Counted from the first letter of the stretch, positions 44,121-52,948 are shown. The stretch is DNA of 64,000 bases from Hyphomicrobiales bacterium (GCA_900470155.1 UBZT01000003.1:1-64000); one strand, 5' to 3'. Numbers and translations are program-made. The notes: generated by a model from the letters alone, not told the origin.

Positions 44121-44894
44121 TTACGGGAATTCCTGCCAGATCAAGCGTCCAATGAGCGTCGAACGCTGACGCTTCAGGAGGAGTTCGGCCTGTCGGTTGA
44201 GGTAGATGAAGCGCCAATTCTGATCGAGTTGGAAAAAGGCATCGCTGATATTATCCATCGAGTCGGCAAAACGCCGTTCGAGATCCCTGGCCGTGCTTTC
44301 CAGTCGCTTGTGCTCGTCGATATCCTGCAGGGCGCCCTGGATGCGAACGATCCTGCCCATGTCATCGCGTATGGCGACACCGATCGCGCGAACCCATTTT
44401 CGCCGGCCCGTGGCGTCGATGATCTCCACCTCGATGTCGTAGGGCAAGCCGGTGGCAACGCAAGTCTCGAAGTTCTGGAGGATCATGTCGCGCCACTCGG
44501 GTGCGAAGTAGTTGATGCCTTCCTCAAGGGTTACGGTCTTGCCATTTGGTCGCCCGTGGATCTCCCAGGTCTCATCCGACCATTCGATCCGCCGCTCTGG
44601 CAGGTGCACCACCCATCCGCCGAGCTTGGCGGCCTTGCCGGCCATTTCGAGAAGCGCCTGGTTCCCATAGACAGCGTATTGCCTTGGCCAGGCGACGTCG
44701 TAACGATGCCGCCAGGCAATGAAGAGGGCGGCTCCGATGAACCAGAGCCAGCCGGGCAGCGCCGGCCACGTCAGAACGAGAGCCGAAATGCCACCCGCAA
44801 GCAATCCGGCGGAAAACCGATCCGCCGCACATTGCCTGAGTGCGGTCACAAGAGAGCGAAAGACTTTGCCGGCGATTGTGTGTCCCGGTCGCAT
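44121..44894 (-). CDS. N-terminal membrane/PAS part of the interrupted hybrid kinase
   Basis: 257 residues: two adjoining membrane segments (about residues 30-62) and two PAS units (about 70-195 and 200-257) that end abruptly at a TAA (44121-44123) just after LIWQEFP. The codons after the stop (ASSGIIRGHYERAIREN) continue a normal PAS domain into the downstream part, so this was one protein of about 938 residues. It may be a pseudogene, or the two halves may be made separately. Confidence 0.8.
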   Translation of the reverse strand: MRPGHTIAGKVFRSLVTALRQCAADRFSAGLLAGGISALVLTWPALPGWLWFIGAALFIAWRHRYDVAWPRQYAVYGNQALLEMAGKAAKLGGWVVHLPERRIEWSDETWEIHGRPNGKTVTLEEGINYFAPEWRDMILQNFETCVATGLPYDIEVEIIDATGRRKWVRAIGVAIRDDMGRIVRIQGALQDIDEHKRLESTARDLERRFADSMDNISDAFFQLDQNWRFIYLNRQAELLLKRQRSTLIGRLIWQEFP

Positions 44895-45100
44895 GGTTTG
44901 CCTCGTCCTCGATCGTTATGGGTTTCAACCTTTCGATAATCTCCAAAGGCGGTGCAATCCATAGGGATCGCTTCAGTTTAACCTTTTTTAAATTTGGAGC
45001 GGCGGTCGCTTAAGGACGGTCCGGTTTAGTCGATGCATCCAAATGCGGTGGTTTGTCTCCCGATCGCGGGGCAGATCTCGGCAAGCATCGAGGCGATCCT

Positions 45101-45592
45101 GTGACACACACCAAGAGAACTACCTATCTCAGCCGTGTTCAATCCGACTACTTCAGCCGCAAATGGTATTGCCGCAGCGTCACCCTTTTCTGCAATCTGC
45201 TGTTCACCGGACAATGGATGCGCAAGGCGCAGATCATTCGCTGCCTGGTCGTCGAAATCAGCGAGGGCGGCGCCACTGTGCGGATAGGCAGGTCGCAGAT
45301 TCCGGACCACCTCTATCTCGTCATCGGCAGCTTTGACGTATTGATCGGGAGCATCGTCGTCCGGCGCGACGCGGGACATTTACAACTCTGTTTCCTGAAG
45401 GAGCTGAGGCCGGACTTCGTCAATCGCCTGGCCCGTCTGACATCGCCCTTCGCCACCTTGGAAAGCTTGAGTCGAGCCCCCATATCGACGGCTGATGACA
45501 CGCAGCTGAAGCTGCGGCCGATGCCACCTGAGCTGCATAGCGTTCGGGAAGGACGCATGGGCCAAACAACCAGGCATCCGAAAAGACAATGA
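45101..45592 (+). CDS. PilZ-like domain protein
   Basis: 163 residues. The segment CLVVEISEGGATVRIG matches the second PilZ motif (D/N-x-S-x-x-G type), followed by a beta-rich core. The RxxxR first motif is not clear, so c-di-GMP binding is uncertain. The GTG at 45101 is chosen with GAGGCGAT before it. It overlaps the response regulator start by 4 bp, and a c-di-GMP phosphodiesterase is the next gene but one, which supports a role in c-di-GMP signalling. Confidence 0.65.
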   Translation: MTHTKRTTYLSRVQSDYFSRKWYCRSVTLFCNLLFTGQWMRKAQIIRCLVVEISEGGATVRIGRSQIPDHLYLVIGSFDVLIGSIVVRRDAGHLQLCFLKELRPDFVNRLARLTSPFATLESLSRAPISTADDTQLKLRPMPPELHSVREGRMGQTTRHPKRQ

Positions 45593-46287
45593 ACATAATG
45601 ATCATAGAGGATCAGCGCGACGTCGTTGATATGTTGCGGCTGAACTGGTCGGATTCGCGGGACCGGCTGGATTGCCTTGCATCCGTGAAGCAGGCGAGCC
45701 GCTTCATCCATTCCAACGAACTCGCCTCCTATGACTGCATCCTGATCGACATCAATCTTACAGACGGGAGCGGCCTTGAGGTGCTTCGCAGTGCACGCGC
45801 GCGCTCTGATATCCCGATCATCATGATCTCGGGTGCCGGCGATGCCGACAGCCGCGCGGACGCCATCAGTGTTGGTGCAGATGATTATGTGATGAAACCG
45901 TTCAGCGTCAAGGAACTGCGCGCCCGCGTTCATCGTCTGCACGCAGCGCGGTTGGGCCGCGACGTCGTCCGGCAGGGACTTGCTTTCAAGGTCGGCAATA
46001 TCGAATGCGACATCGGACGCCTGGCGATGGATTTCGATGGTGCCAGTCAGCCGCTGACCGCCCTCGAAGGACGGATATTGCAGGTTCTTCACGCCTGCGC
46101 CGGCGAGGACTGTCCGAAGTCGTGCATTGCACGCCAGGCGCTCTTTCGAGAATACGATCCGCGCGACAAGACGATCGACGTCTATATCAACCGGCTTCGC
46201 GGCAAGCTTACGGAACTCGACGCCGCCAGCGGTGAGGTCATTAAGACGATCCGCGGCGTGGGCTATCGCCTGAGCAAAATCCAATAA
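45589..46287 (+). CDS. OmpR-type response regulator
   Basis: 232 residues. Receiver domain (residues 1-115) with acidic residues at the start (IIEDQRD), phosphorylatable Asp in CILIDINLTDGSG and Lys in VMKPFSVKEL. The C-terminal winged helix (about 130-230) ends YINRLRGKL and TIRGVGYRL. The partner kinase is not obvious; the interrupted hybrid kinase lies nearby on the other strand. Its start overlaps the PilZ-like gene as ATGA. Confidence 0.92.
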   Translation: MNIMIIEDQRDVVDMLRLNWSDSRDRLDCLASVKQASRFIHSNELASYDCILIDINLTDGSGLEVLRSARARSDIPIIMISGAGDADSRADAISVGADDYVMKPFSVKELRARVHRLHAARLGRDVVRQGLAFKVGNIECDIGRLAMDFDGASQPLTALEGRILQVLHACAGEDCPKSCIARQALFREYDPRDKTIDVYINRLRGKLTELDAASGEVIKTIRGVGYRLSKIQ

Positions 46288-46307
46288 CTGCAGGAGTAGA
46301 GGTGCCT

Positions 46308-47756
46308 ATGCCTCAGTTCGTTGATCGGCATGTTTTTTCCCAAGAAATGGTCGAACCCGATCGATCCGGGCCCGATGAAGCGGCTCGCCTCAAACGATTG
46401 AGAGAAGTTTCCAGCGTGTCGTCTGGCCCGGATCCGGTGCTCGATGCGCTGGTCGACGCGGCCTGCCTCGCGGCCGACATGCCGATCGGCCTCATTACCT
46501 TGCTTGACGATGAACGCCAATGGTTCAAGGCAAAACGGGGCATCGACGGACACGGGTCCAGCCGCACAGACGCCTTCTGCGACCACACGATCCGCTCATC
46601 AATGCCCTTCGTCGTTCCCGATGCCGCTCGCGATGTCCGTTTTGCCGACAATCCTTTTGTGACTGGAGGCAACAGGATCCGCTTTTATGCCGGAATCCCG
46701 CTGGAAATAGAGCCGGGACTTCGGCTCGGCTCGCTCTGTGTTCTCGACCGCGTGCCGCGGCGGCTCGGCGCCGACAAGCGCGGGGTGCTGGAGCGGCTGG
46801 CACACTGCGCCGTGGAACGCCTGCTGCAATCCGAAGATCGGTATCTATTGTCCCGGATCGAACCGGGCAGGCTCGATCATGCGAAAACCGACAAGGCGGC
46901 GCTGGCGCTTGCTGAAGAGGCGCTCGTTGAGGATCTCTTCACGCTTTACTACCAGCCGAAGATAGCGCTCGATACGGGCCGGCGGATCGGGTTCGAGGCA
47001 CTGCTGAGGCTGAAGAAGCCGGATGGTTCGATGCTCGGTCCTGCAGCCTTTGCCGCAGCTTTCGACGAGCCGGCGCTTTCCAGGCGAATCGGCAAACATG
47101 TGCTCCGGTGCTCGGTCGCACAGGCCAGGGAGTGGCAGGCGGCCGGCATCGATTTCGGGCATATCGCGATCAACGTCTCGTCGTCGCAGTTCACGGCATC
47201 TCCGGGCAGCCCCGGCCTGGTCGAAGAAATCCTGAGCGCAACCCGGTCGGCCGGGCTGTCGCCCCGGCATATCCAGATCGAAGTCACAGAAGGCGTCATG
47301 TTGTCGGAGCAGAGCGCTGCCATAGGCAGGCAACTCGAGGCGCTACGGGCAGCGGGCTTCACCGTTGCCTTCGACGATTTCGGCACCGGGTTCGCGTCCC
47401 TCGTGCATCTGAAGGAATTCGCCTATGACCAGATCAAGATTGATGGCGCCTTCGTGCGCGCGATGACCGGCTCCACCGCCGATCATGCCATCGTGAAGGC
47501 CATCGTAGACATGGCGAAGGCAATGGGAAAGCAGGTCGTTGCCGAAGGTGTGGAAACCATGATGGAACTCCAGGCCTTGCAAGAGCTCGGCTGTCCCTAT
47601 GGTCAGGGCTTCCTTTTCGGTCGACCAGTCAGTGCAACCGACATTGATTTCGCTGCCAATCGACGGATGGATGTAAATACGGGGGCGTATCCCCGCGCCC
47701 TCGAGGCGGGTGACGCTGTTGATCACTGTGTTGCCACCGGCAAGCCATCTTGGTAG
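46308..47756 (+). CDS. GAF-EAL c-di-GMP phosphodiesterase
   Basis: About 482 residues. An N-terminal GAF domain (about 40-175, LITLLDDERQWFKAKRG, FYAGIPLEI) is followed by an EAL domain (about 200-455). The catalytic set is complete: EAL in GFEALLRL, Asn in INVSSSQF, Glu in IEVTEG, DDFGTGFAS, Lys in QIKIDGAF and EGVE. It should hydrolyse c-di-GMP to pGpG under control of a ligand or redox signal at the GAF domain. The start is ATG 46308 or GTG 46302. Twenty bases after the response regulator. Confidence 0.9.
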   Translation: MPQFVDRHVFSQEMVEPDRSGPDEAARLKRLREVSSVSSGPDPVLDALVDAACLAADMPIGLITLLDDERQWFKAKRGIDGHGSSRTDAFCDHTIRSSMPFVVPDAARDVRFADNPFVTGGNRIRFYAGIPLEIEPGLRLGSLCVLDRVPRRLGADKRGVLERLAHCAVERLLQSEDRYLLSRIEPGRLDHAKTDKAALALAEEALVEDLFTLYYQPKIALDTGRRIGFEALLRLKKPDGSMLGPAAFAAAFDEPALSRRIGKHVLRCSVAQAREWQAAGIDFGHIAINVSSSQFTASPGSPGLVEEILSATRSAGLSPRHIQIEVTEGVMLSEQSAAIGRQLEALRAAGFTVAFDDFGTGFASLVHLKEFAYDQIKIDGAFVRAMTGSTADHAIVKAIVDMAKAMGKQVVAEGVETMMELQALQELGCPYGQGFLFGRPVSATDIDFAANRRMDVNTGAYPRALEAGDAVDHCVATGKPSW

Positions 47757-48385
47757 CACCGCCGCCCGGTTGTCAAAGCGGTTGCCGACAAGAATCTCAG
47801 CTGCACCATTGATTGGTAGCTTTCATCGTCCCATCACCAAATGCGGACAGCGCTCTTCCTGCCCGATCCCGGTTGTTGCTATGCTGGAAAGGCAAATCAA
47901 CTCGACCTGAAGCAGCAATAGTTCCGCCCTTGCCGATCCAGGTCGAAACACACAAGTCTCTGTGGATTCAGGCCCGCGCAACCAACCATCCCTGCGATCC
48001 CAATAAAGCCCCCTCGTGGGGCATTTGGCGTTTTTGTCCCCCAGTTGCTCCAGCGCAGCTTGTCATCTAGTGCCGCCTTTTGGTTGAGAATATCTAGTAT
48101 CGAAGTCGCATAAATTGCAGACTGTCACCGTCCGACGACCGCGCGCTTGCGGCCTTTGATCCCCGACCAGTCGCGGCCGCCGGCTTTCAAGATGGCATCG
48201 CCCCAAATTTCGATTGCTATGTCGGCGACGTAGCGCTCGACTGCGGCACGAATCAGATCGAGTGAATGGCGCTGCATCATGAATCCGCCTGGGTCAAGAG
48301 GAATCCGGCTTGTGGGTTAACTGTTTTGCTGACATTCTTCCCTGCTAACGGGGTTGCACTGTGGCACGTGTACAAATGGAGGGAC
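47757..48385. other. intergenic region before the GTPase/OmpA/cyclase cassette
   Basis: No established gene. A short minus-strand frame (48125-48280, 51 residues, starting MMQRHSLDLIRAAVERY) has a coding look but no known family. At 47974-47986 gcccgcgcaacca resembles a tRNA 3' end and the similar site at 18558. A hairpin with a nearby T-run is listed separately. Confidence 0.4.
48008..48035 (+). terminator. probable terminator
   Basis: gcccc (48008-48012) and ggggc (48018-48022) form a short stem, and TTTTT lies 8 bases later. It could end the phosphodiesterase transcript, 250 bases upstream. Confidence 0.4.
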
Positions 48386-49057
48386 ATGAGCATGGCAAAG
48401 GAACCTTCGATTGCTGCTTCTTCTACGAGTCAGGCAGATGAAAATCAGATAGGTAATGTTGAGGGAAACGGGCTGAGCTTCATGGCGGCCCATGCTCGCG
48501 AGGTCGGGATTTCCGGTGACGCTGTAGGTGTCGATAAGATACGTGATCTGCTGTTCGGCAACCAGATGCAGGACTATGATCGCCGTTTTTCCAAGCTTGA
48601 AGAACGGTTCCTGCAACGCTTCAAGGATGTCGAATCCGAGGCTAAGCGCAATCTTGAAACCTACGAGTCAAATGCAAAGAAGCAGGTCGAGTCGCTCGCG
48701 GCACAATTGCGGAGCGAAAAAGATGCGCGAGCCGAGGCCGACAAGGAGATTGACCGAAATCTTCGCGAGCAAAATCAGGCACTTGAGAAACAGGTGCGCG
48801 CATTGTCTGATCAATTGAGCGAGCTTGAGCGCGACGTTGCTGACCGGATAAATCGCATCGATCATTTGCTACGTGAGGAAATCAAGCAAAAGAACGAAAG
48901 CATTCAGATGCTTATGGAGAAAATGTTCTCCGATCTCAACCACGTCAAGACCGACAGAAATCTTCTGGCTGGCCTGTTTGTCGAGGTTGCAAAATGCATA
49001 AATCAGGATCCCGGCGGAAGCAATGGCACCTCGGAACGCAGCTGGAAAGGGAGTTGA
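48386..49057 (+). CDS. long coiled-coil protein, first gene of the small-GTPase cassette
   Basis: 223 residues. After a disordered N-terminus and a short conserved-looking stretch (VDKIRDLLFGNQMQDYDRRF), residues about 60-195 form an almost continuous coiled coil rich in E, K, Q and R. No signal peptide or membrane helix, so it is cytoplasmic. Its role is unknown; coiled-coil partners of small GTPases often serve as effectors or scaffolds. The ATG at 48386 has GGAGGG 2-8 bases before it. It overlaps the next gene by 35 bp. Confidence 0.75.
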   Translation: MSMAKEPSIAASSTSQADENQIGNVEGNGLSFMAAHAREVGISGDAVGVDKIRDLLFGNQMQDYDRRFSKLEERFLQRFKDVESEAKRNLETYESNAKKQVESLAAQLRSEKDARAEADKEIDRNLREQNQALEKQVRALSDQLSELERDVADRINRIDHLLREEIKQKNESIQMLMEKMFSDLNHVKTDRNLLAGLFVEVAKCINQDPGGSNGTSERSWKGS

Positions 49058-51314
49058 TCGGGACTTGACGTCGAGCGTCGACCCAATCAGGATTCCTCAA
49101 AGAGCCGCCTCGAACGAAACCGAAATCGATCGCGCGGCTCTGGCTCTTCTTTTGGTCGAAATTGCCCGGAATGTCGATCCGGAACATCATGCGCGTTTCG
49201 ACGGAGTTCCAGCCTCCGATCATCGCATGGAGTCGCTGCGCCAGTTGCTGGTCGGCCGCGAAATTTCGGAGCTTTCACGCGTTACGCATCTGCTGGGCGA
49301 ACCGGAGCAGTTTGCGGACGCAGTGGGCAGAGTTCTTGCCAGTGCAACTGCACGGGCGCCTCATGCGCAACTCGGCGAGGCCCTTGCGCCAGCCGTAGAG
49401 AGGGCTGTTCAACGGTCGATCCAGAAGAGCCCGGGCACGCTGACGGATATCATGTACCCGGTGTTTCTGCCGGCAATTCGCAAGTCGATCGGGGAAAAGA
49501 TCGACCAGACCTTTCAGTCGTTGAATGAAACTTTAAGGCATATATTTACCTGGCATGGGCTGAAGTGGAGATTTGAATCCTGGAGAACTGGTGCGAGCTT
49601 CTCGGAAGTTGTCCTGAAGCATTCTCTTGTCTATCGGGTAGAACATGTCTTCCTCATCAACCGAAATTCGGGGCTTTTGATCGCGCATGTAACTGCCGAC
49701 AATGCAACGAGCGAGGATCCCCAACTCATTTCCTCGATGCTCAGTGCCATTCAGGACTTTGTGAAAGATTCATTTCACGAGAAAGAACAGAGCGGCCTCG
49801 ACACGATCCGCTTCGGGGAGCTTCGTCTCTGGTCGGAAGTGGGAGCGTTCGCGACCTTGGTTGCGGTGATCCGGGGAAATCCGCCGGAGGAACTGCATGA
49901 CATAGTTCGCGATGTGTTGCTTCGAATCCATGCTGAATACGCGCAGGCTTTAGAGCGGTTCGACGGCGACGGCTCTCAGTTGGCCGGCATAGAAACGCGT
50001 CTGCTGCCCTGCGTTGAACTGAAACAGGAGGATTCCACCCAGGGAATTCCGTGGCTGGTGGTGGCTGCAGTCCTGCTGGTTTCGATCCCGGCAGCCGTTT
50101 GGCTCTTTCTTTCCTGGCAATCAGGGCAGCGCTGGCAGGCCTATGTGTCGCGACTGGAGGCCCAACTGGGCATTGTCGTTGCCGAACAAAAGGTGCACAG
50201 CGGCCAATTCTACATTTCCGGCCTGAGAGACCCACTTGCCGTCGACCCGCAGTCGTTGTTGTCCGGAACGCAGGTCGATCCCACCCGGGTTCATTCGCAA
50301 TGGCAATTCTATCAGAGCCTAGAGCCGGAATTCGTGTTGAAGCGGCTGACGGCATCGCTGGCTCCGCCCGATACAATACGACTTTCGGTCGTCAACGATC
50401 GCATCGTTGCCGAGGGCGAGGCTTCCGACACCTGGATAGAACGGGCGCATGCTGCGGCCCGACAGCTTTCGGCAGGCGGACCGGAATTCGACATCTCCAA
50501 GGTTCGTGACGTGAGCCCCGAAACACGCGCGGCGGAGCGCTGGCAAGCCTATGTGTCGCGGCTTGAATCCCAGCCTGGCATCATCGTCGCCCAACAAACG
50601 GCAAGGGGTGGGCAATTCTATATTTCCGGCCTGAGAGACCCGCTCGGCGCCGACCCGCAGTCGCTGCTATCCGGAACGCAGGTCGATCCGGCCCGGGTTC
50701 ATTCGCAATGGCAATTCTATCAGAGCCTTGAGCCGGAGTTTGTGTTGAAGCGGCTGACGGCGTCGCTGTCTCCGCCCGATACAGTACAACTTTCGATCGT
50801 TCAGGGTCGCATCGTTGCCGAAGGTGAGGCTCCTGCCAACTGGATCAACCGTGTGCGGGCCGCCGCGGAGCAGCTTTCGGTGGACGGAGTGGTTTTGGAT
50901 GTCTCGCAACTGCGTGAGCTGAACCTTGCAGAACTAAATTATTTGAGAGAGGCCATCCAGGCGACCGATATCTTCTTCTATTCCGGCAACGCTGTGCCGG
51001 GACCAGAGCAGGCGCCGGTCCTCGACAGGTTGGCGGATCAGATAAAGGAATTCGCCCAAAAGGCTCGCAAGGCCGGCGTAACAGCGCGGTTCATGTTGAC
51101 CGGCCATGCGGACGCCACGGGCCGCGAGACGGACAACGTCTCAATCAGCGCTTCCCGTGCCGAGACGGTTCGTGCGCTGCTCAACAAGCGCGGTGTTGCG
51201 CCGGAACTGCTGCTGGTTCGGGGCGCTGGCACCTTTGAACCGGTGGTACCTGAAAATAGTCGAACGGGGAGCTCCACCAATCGCCGGGTTTCGATTACGA
51301 TAAACTTGGAGTAG
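49023..51314 (+). CDS. bitopic OmpA-family protein with duplicated periplasmic module
   Basis: About 763 residues. Residues 1 to about 340 are a predicted cytoplasmic domain unlike anything I recognise, then one membrane helix (about 344-366, WLVVAAVLLVSIPAAVWLFL). The periplasmic part has two 136-residue repeats (370-505 and 506-641; each opens RWQAYVSRLE and holds GQFYISGLRDPL), which resemble BON-like modules. Residues about 650-763 are an OmpA peptidoglycan-binding domain (FMLTGHADATGRETDN, SASRAETVRALL, NRRVSITINL). It would span from the cytosol to the cell wall. The start is uncertain: ATG 49023 overlaps the previous gene, and a TTG lies about 40 bases later. Confidence 0.85.
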   Translation: MAPRNAAGKGVDRDLTSSVDPIRIPQRAASNETEIDRAALALLLVEIARNVDPEHHARFDGVPASDHRMESLRQLLVGREISELSRVTHLLGEPEQFADAVGRVLASATARAPHAQLGEALAPAVERAVQRSIQKSPGTLTDIMYPVFLPAIRKSIGEKIDQTFQSLNETLRHIFTWHGLKWRFESWRTGASFSEVVLKHSLVYRVEHVFLINRNSGLLIAHVTADNATSEDPQLISSMLSAIQDFVKDSFHEKEQSGLDTIRFGELRLWSEVGAFATLVAVIRGNPPEELHDIVRDVLLRIHAEYAQALERFDGDGSQLAGIETRLLPCVELKQEDSTQGIPWLVVAAVLLVSIPAAVWLFLSWQSGQRWQAYVSRLEAQLGIVVAEQKVHSGQFYISGLRDPLAVDPQSLLSGTQVDPTRVHSQWQFYQSLEPEFVLKRLTASLAPPDTIRLSVVNDRIVAEGEASDTWIERAHAAARQLSAGGPEFDISKVRDVSPETRAAERWQAYVSRLESQPGIIVAQQTARGGQFYISGLRDPLGADPQSLLSGTQVDPARVHSQWQFYQSLEPEFVLKRLTASLSPPDTVQLSIVQGRIVAEGEAPANWINRVRAAAEQLSVDGVVLDVSQLRELNLAELNYLREAIQATDIFFYSGNAVPGPEQAPVLDRLADQIKEFAQKARKAGVTARFMLTGHADATGRETDNVSISASRAETVRALLNKRGVAPELLLVRGAGTFEPVVPENSRTGSSTNRRVSITINLE
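50130..50537 (+). repeat. tandem repeat unit 1 within the OmpA-family gene
   Basis: First of two 408-bp units in the same frame. Long identical runs with unit 2 (for example around 50287-50322) indicate recent duplication or gene conversion. Confidence 0.85.
50538..50945 (+). repeat. tandem repeat unit 2 within the OmpA-family gene
   Basis: Second 408-bp unit. It is most similar to unit 1 over its central 220 bases and drifts toward the end, where it joins the OmpA domain. Confidence 0.8.
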
Positions 51315-51326
51315 TGCGGAGCTGGG

Positions 51327-51821
51327 ATGTTGCAAAAGAAGATCTGCATGTTGGGTGGCTTCTCTGTCGGAAAGACGAGCCTGGTGCGCAGATTTGTGCA
51401 AAGCATCTTTTCAGATACCTACTTGACCACGGTGGGAGTGAAAATCGACAAGAAGAGTGTCGCACTCCCGAACAGAACCGTGGATCTGATTTTGTGGGAT
51501 TTGGCCGGCGAAGACGACATCGGTTCATTCCGCGTCAGCAATGTGAGGGGTGCGACTGGGCTCGTGCTTGTCGCCGATGGGACCCGCGCCGCAACCCTTG
51601 CCGTGGCGCTCACTCTGCGCGAGCGGGCCGAGGCCGAGTTCGGGGCCATGCCGTTCGTATTGCTGTTCAACAAATCAGACCTGGGAGATCGGTGGCAAAT
51701 ATCGGATAGTGAGATTGGCGAATTCAGGCAACGTGGATGGCAAGTCTATCTCACAAGTGCGCTTTCGGGTGAACATGTTGATGATGCGTTTCATCAGCTT
51801 GCCTCGATGGTCACCGAATAG
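51327..51821 (+). CDS. Ras/Rab-like small GTPase (prokaryotic Ras superfamily)
   Basis: 164 residues with every G motif of a stand-alone Ras-type GTPase: G1 GGFSVGKTS (10-18), G2 threonine in TYLTTVG (T34/T35), G3 WDLAGED (D58-x-x-G61), G4 NKSD (115-118) and G5 TSAL (143-146). The residue after the G3 glycine, Gln in Ras, is Glu62, so intrinsic hydrolysis may be slow or need a partner. There is no C-terminal prenylation cysteine. It lies between the OmpA-family and cyclase genes, 12 and 3 bases from them, as a molecular switch between the two. Confidence 0.9.
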   Translation: MLQKKICMLGGFSVGKTSLVRRFVQSIFSDTYLTTVGVKIDKKSVALPNRTVDLILWDLAGEDDIGSFRVSNVRGATGLVLVADGTRAATLAVALTLRERAEAEFGAMPFVLLFNKSDLGDRWQISDSEIGEFRQRGWQVYLTSALSGEHVDDAFHQLASMVTE

Positions 51822-51824
51822 ACC

Positions 51825-52895
51825 ATGCGTAGATTGGCAAGAGAAGTCGGAAGCTGGATTTACGATTTCTTCCATAATGAGCACTCAGTCGCATATCTGA
51901 AAATTGACGCCCGGCTTTGCATAGCGGCCAAGGGTGGAAACGTTGAACATTACGGGCTCTCATCGCTTCGCATTGGCAAGCCTGTTGCCGATCAGCTTGA
52001 ATTCATGGAAGGTTTGCTGCCTTGCCCAGAGCTCCCATATCATATGGCCATGGTAGAACTGCCCAACGGGCGTGTCGCGGACCTTCATCTTTTTGCTGGC
52101 AAAACCTGCGTGTGGCTGCTCTTTCTTGACACCACTGCCGAACGCGACAACAAGCGGCGGCTTCAACAGAAGGCTTATGAAATGACACTTCTGGAAGAGA
52201 GGGAGCGTCAACTCAACGAAAAACTGCAATCGACGAACGAGGCGTTGAGGAAGAGCCAGGAGGGACTGTCGCGTGAATACCAGCGCGCCGAATCCCTACT
52301 CCTCAACATCCTTCCGGCGTCAATCGCGGAGCGGTTGAAGGCTAAGAAAAAGATTGCCGACAACCACGCAGAGGTGAGTGTGCTTTTTGCCGACATCGTC
52401 GGTTTTACGGAAAGAACGCGGAGCGTCGGAGCCGTGACAACGCTCGCCATGTTGAATTTCTTCTTCAAGACGGCGGATCGGCTCTCGGAACGATACGGCT
52501 GCGAAAAGATCAAGACAATCGGCGATTGTGTGATGGTGGTCGCTGGGCTGCCTCTCGCGCGATCCGATCACGCAAATGCCCTCGCGCATTATGCGCTTGA
52601 ACTGCGCAAGGCGGTTAAGCGGGAGCGCTTCGCAGGAGAACCACTAAGACTGAGAATTGGCATTCACTCCGGACCAATCGTCGCTGGTGTCATAGGCAAA
52701 AGGCGGTTCGCCTACGACCTGTGGGGCGAAACCGTTAATCTTGCCTCACGCATTCAAACGTCCGCGGAGCCCGATGAGATCCGTATTTCGGATGCAACTC
52801 ACCAACTGCTTGGACCAAAATTTGTGTGCAACCCTCTCGAGGAAACGGAGTTGCGTGGCACAGGTCGTGTGCGGATGTGGAGGCTCTCGGCTTGA
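51825..52895 (+). CDS. class III adenylate cyclase with PAS-like and coiled-coil input
   Basis: 356 residues. Residues about 20-105 look like a PAS-type sensor domain, 105-160 a coiled coil ending in the cyclase linker LLLNILPASIAERL, and 180-330 the catalytic domain. Metal-binding Asp190 (FADIVGFT) and Asp234 (TIGDCVM), adenine-selecting Lys230 and Asp298 (YDLWGETVN), and transition-state Asn305 and Arg309 are all present, so an active cAMP-forming enzyme is expected. No membrane segment is seen. It is the last gene of the cassette and probably its output, controlled by the GTPase. Confidence 0.9.
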   Translation: MRRLAREVGSWIYDFFHNEHSVAYLKIDARLCIAAKGGNVEHYGLSSLRIGKPVADQLEFMEGLLPCPELPYHMAMVELPNGRVADLHLFAGKTCVWLLFLDTTAERDNKRRLQQKAYEMTLLEERERQLNEKLQSTNEALRKSQEGLSREYQRAESLLLNILPASIAERLKAKKKIADNHAEVSVLFADIVGFTERTRSVGAVTTLAMLNFFFKTADRLSERYGCEKIKTIGDCVMVVAGLPLARSDHANALAHYALELRKAVKRERFAGEPLRLRIGIHSGPIVAGVIGKRRFAYDLWGETVNLASRIQTSAEPDEIRISDATHQLLGPKFVCNPLEETELRGTGRVRMWRLSA

Positions 52896-52948
52896 TTTGC
52901 CACTTGGCAGTGCCGCCCCTGGAACGCATTGCATCTCAAGCTGATCAA

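Noticed and set aside
45313..46284. 323-codon minus-strand frame over the response regulator
   Set aside because: It is the complement of the PilZ-like and response-regulator genes, both of which have clear motifs.
50130..50945. CRISPR array or short tandem repeats
   Set aside because: There are two 408-bp coding repeats, not short repeats with unique spacers. No CRISPR-like pattern was seen anywhere in the window.
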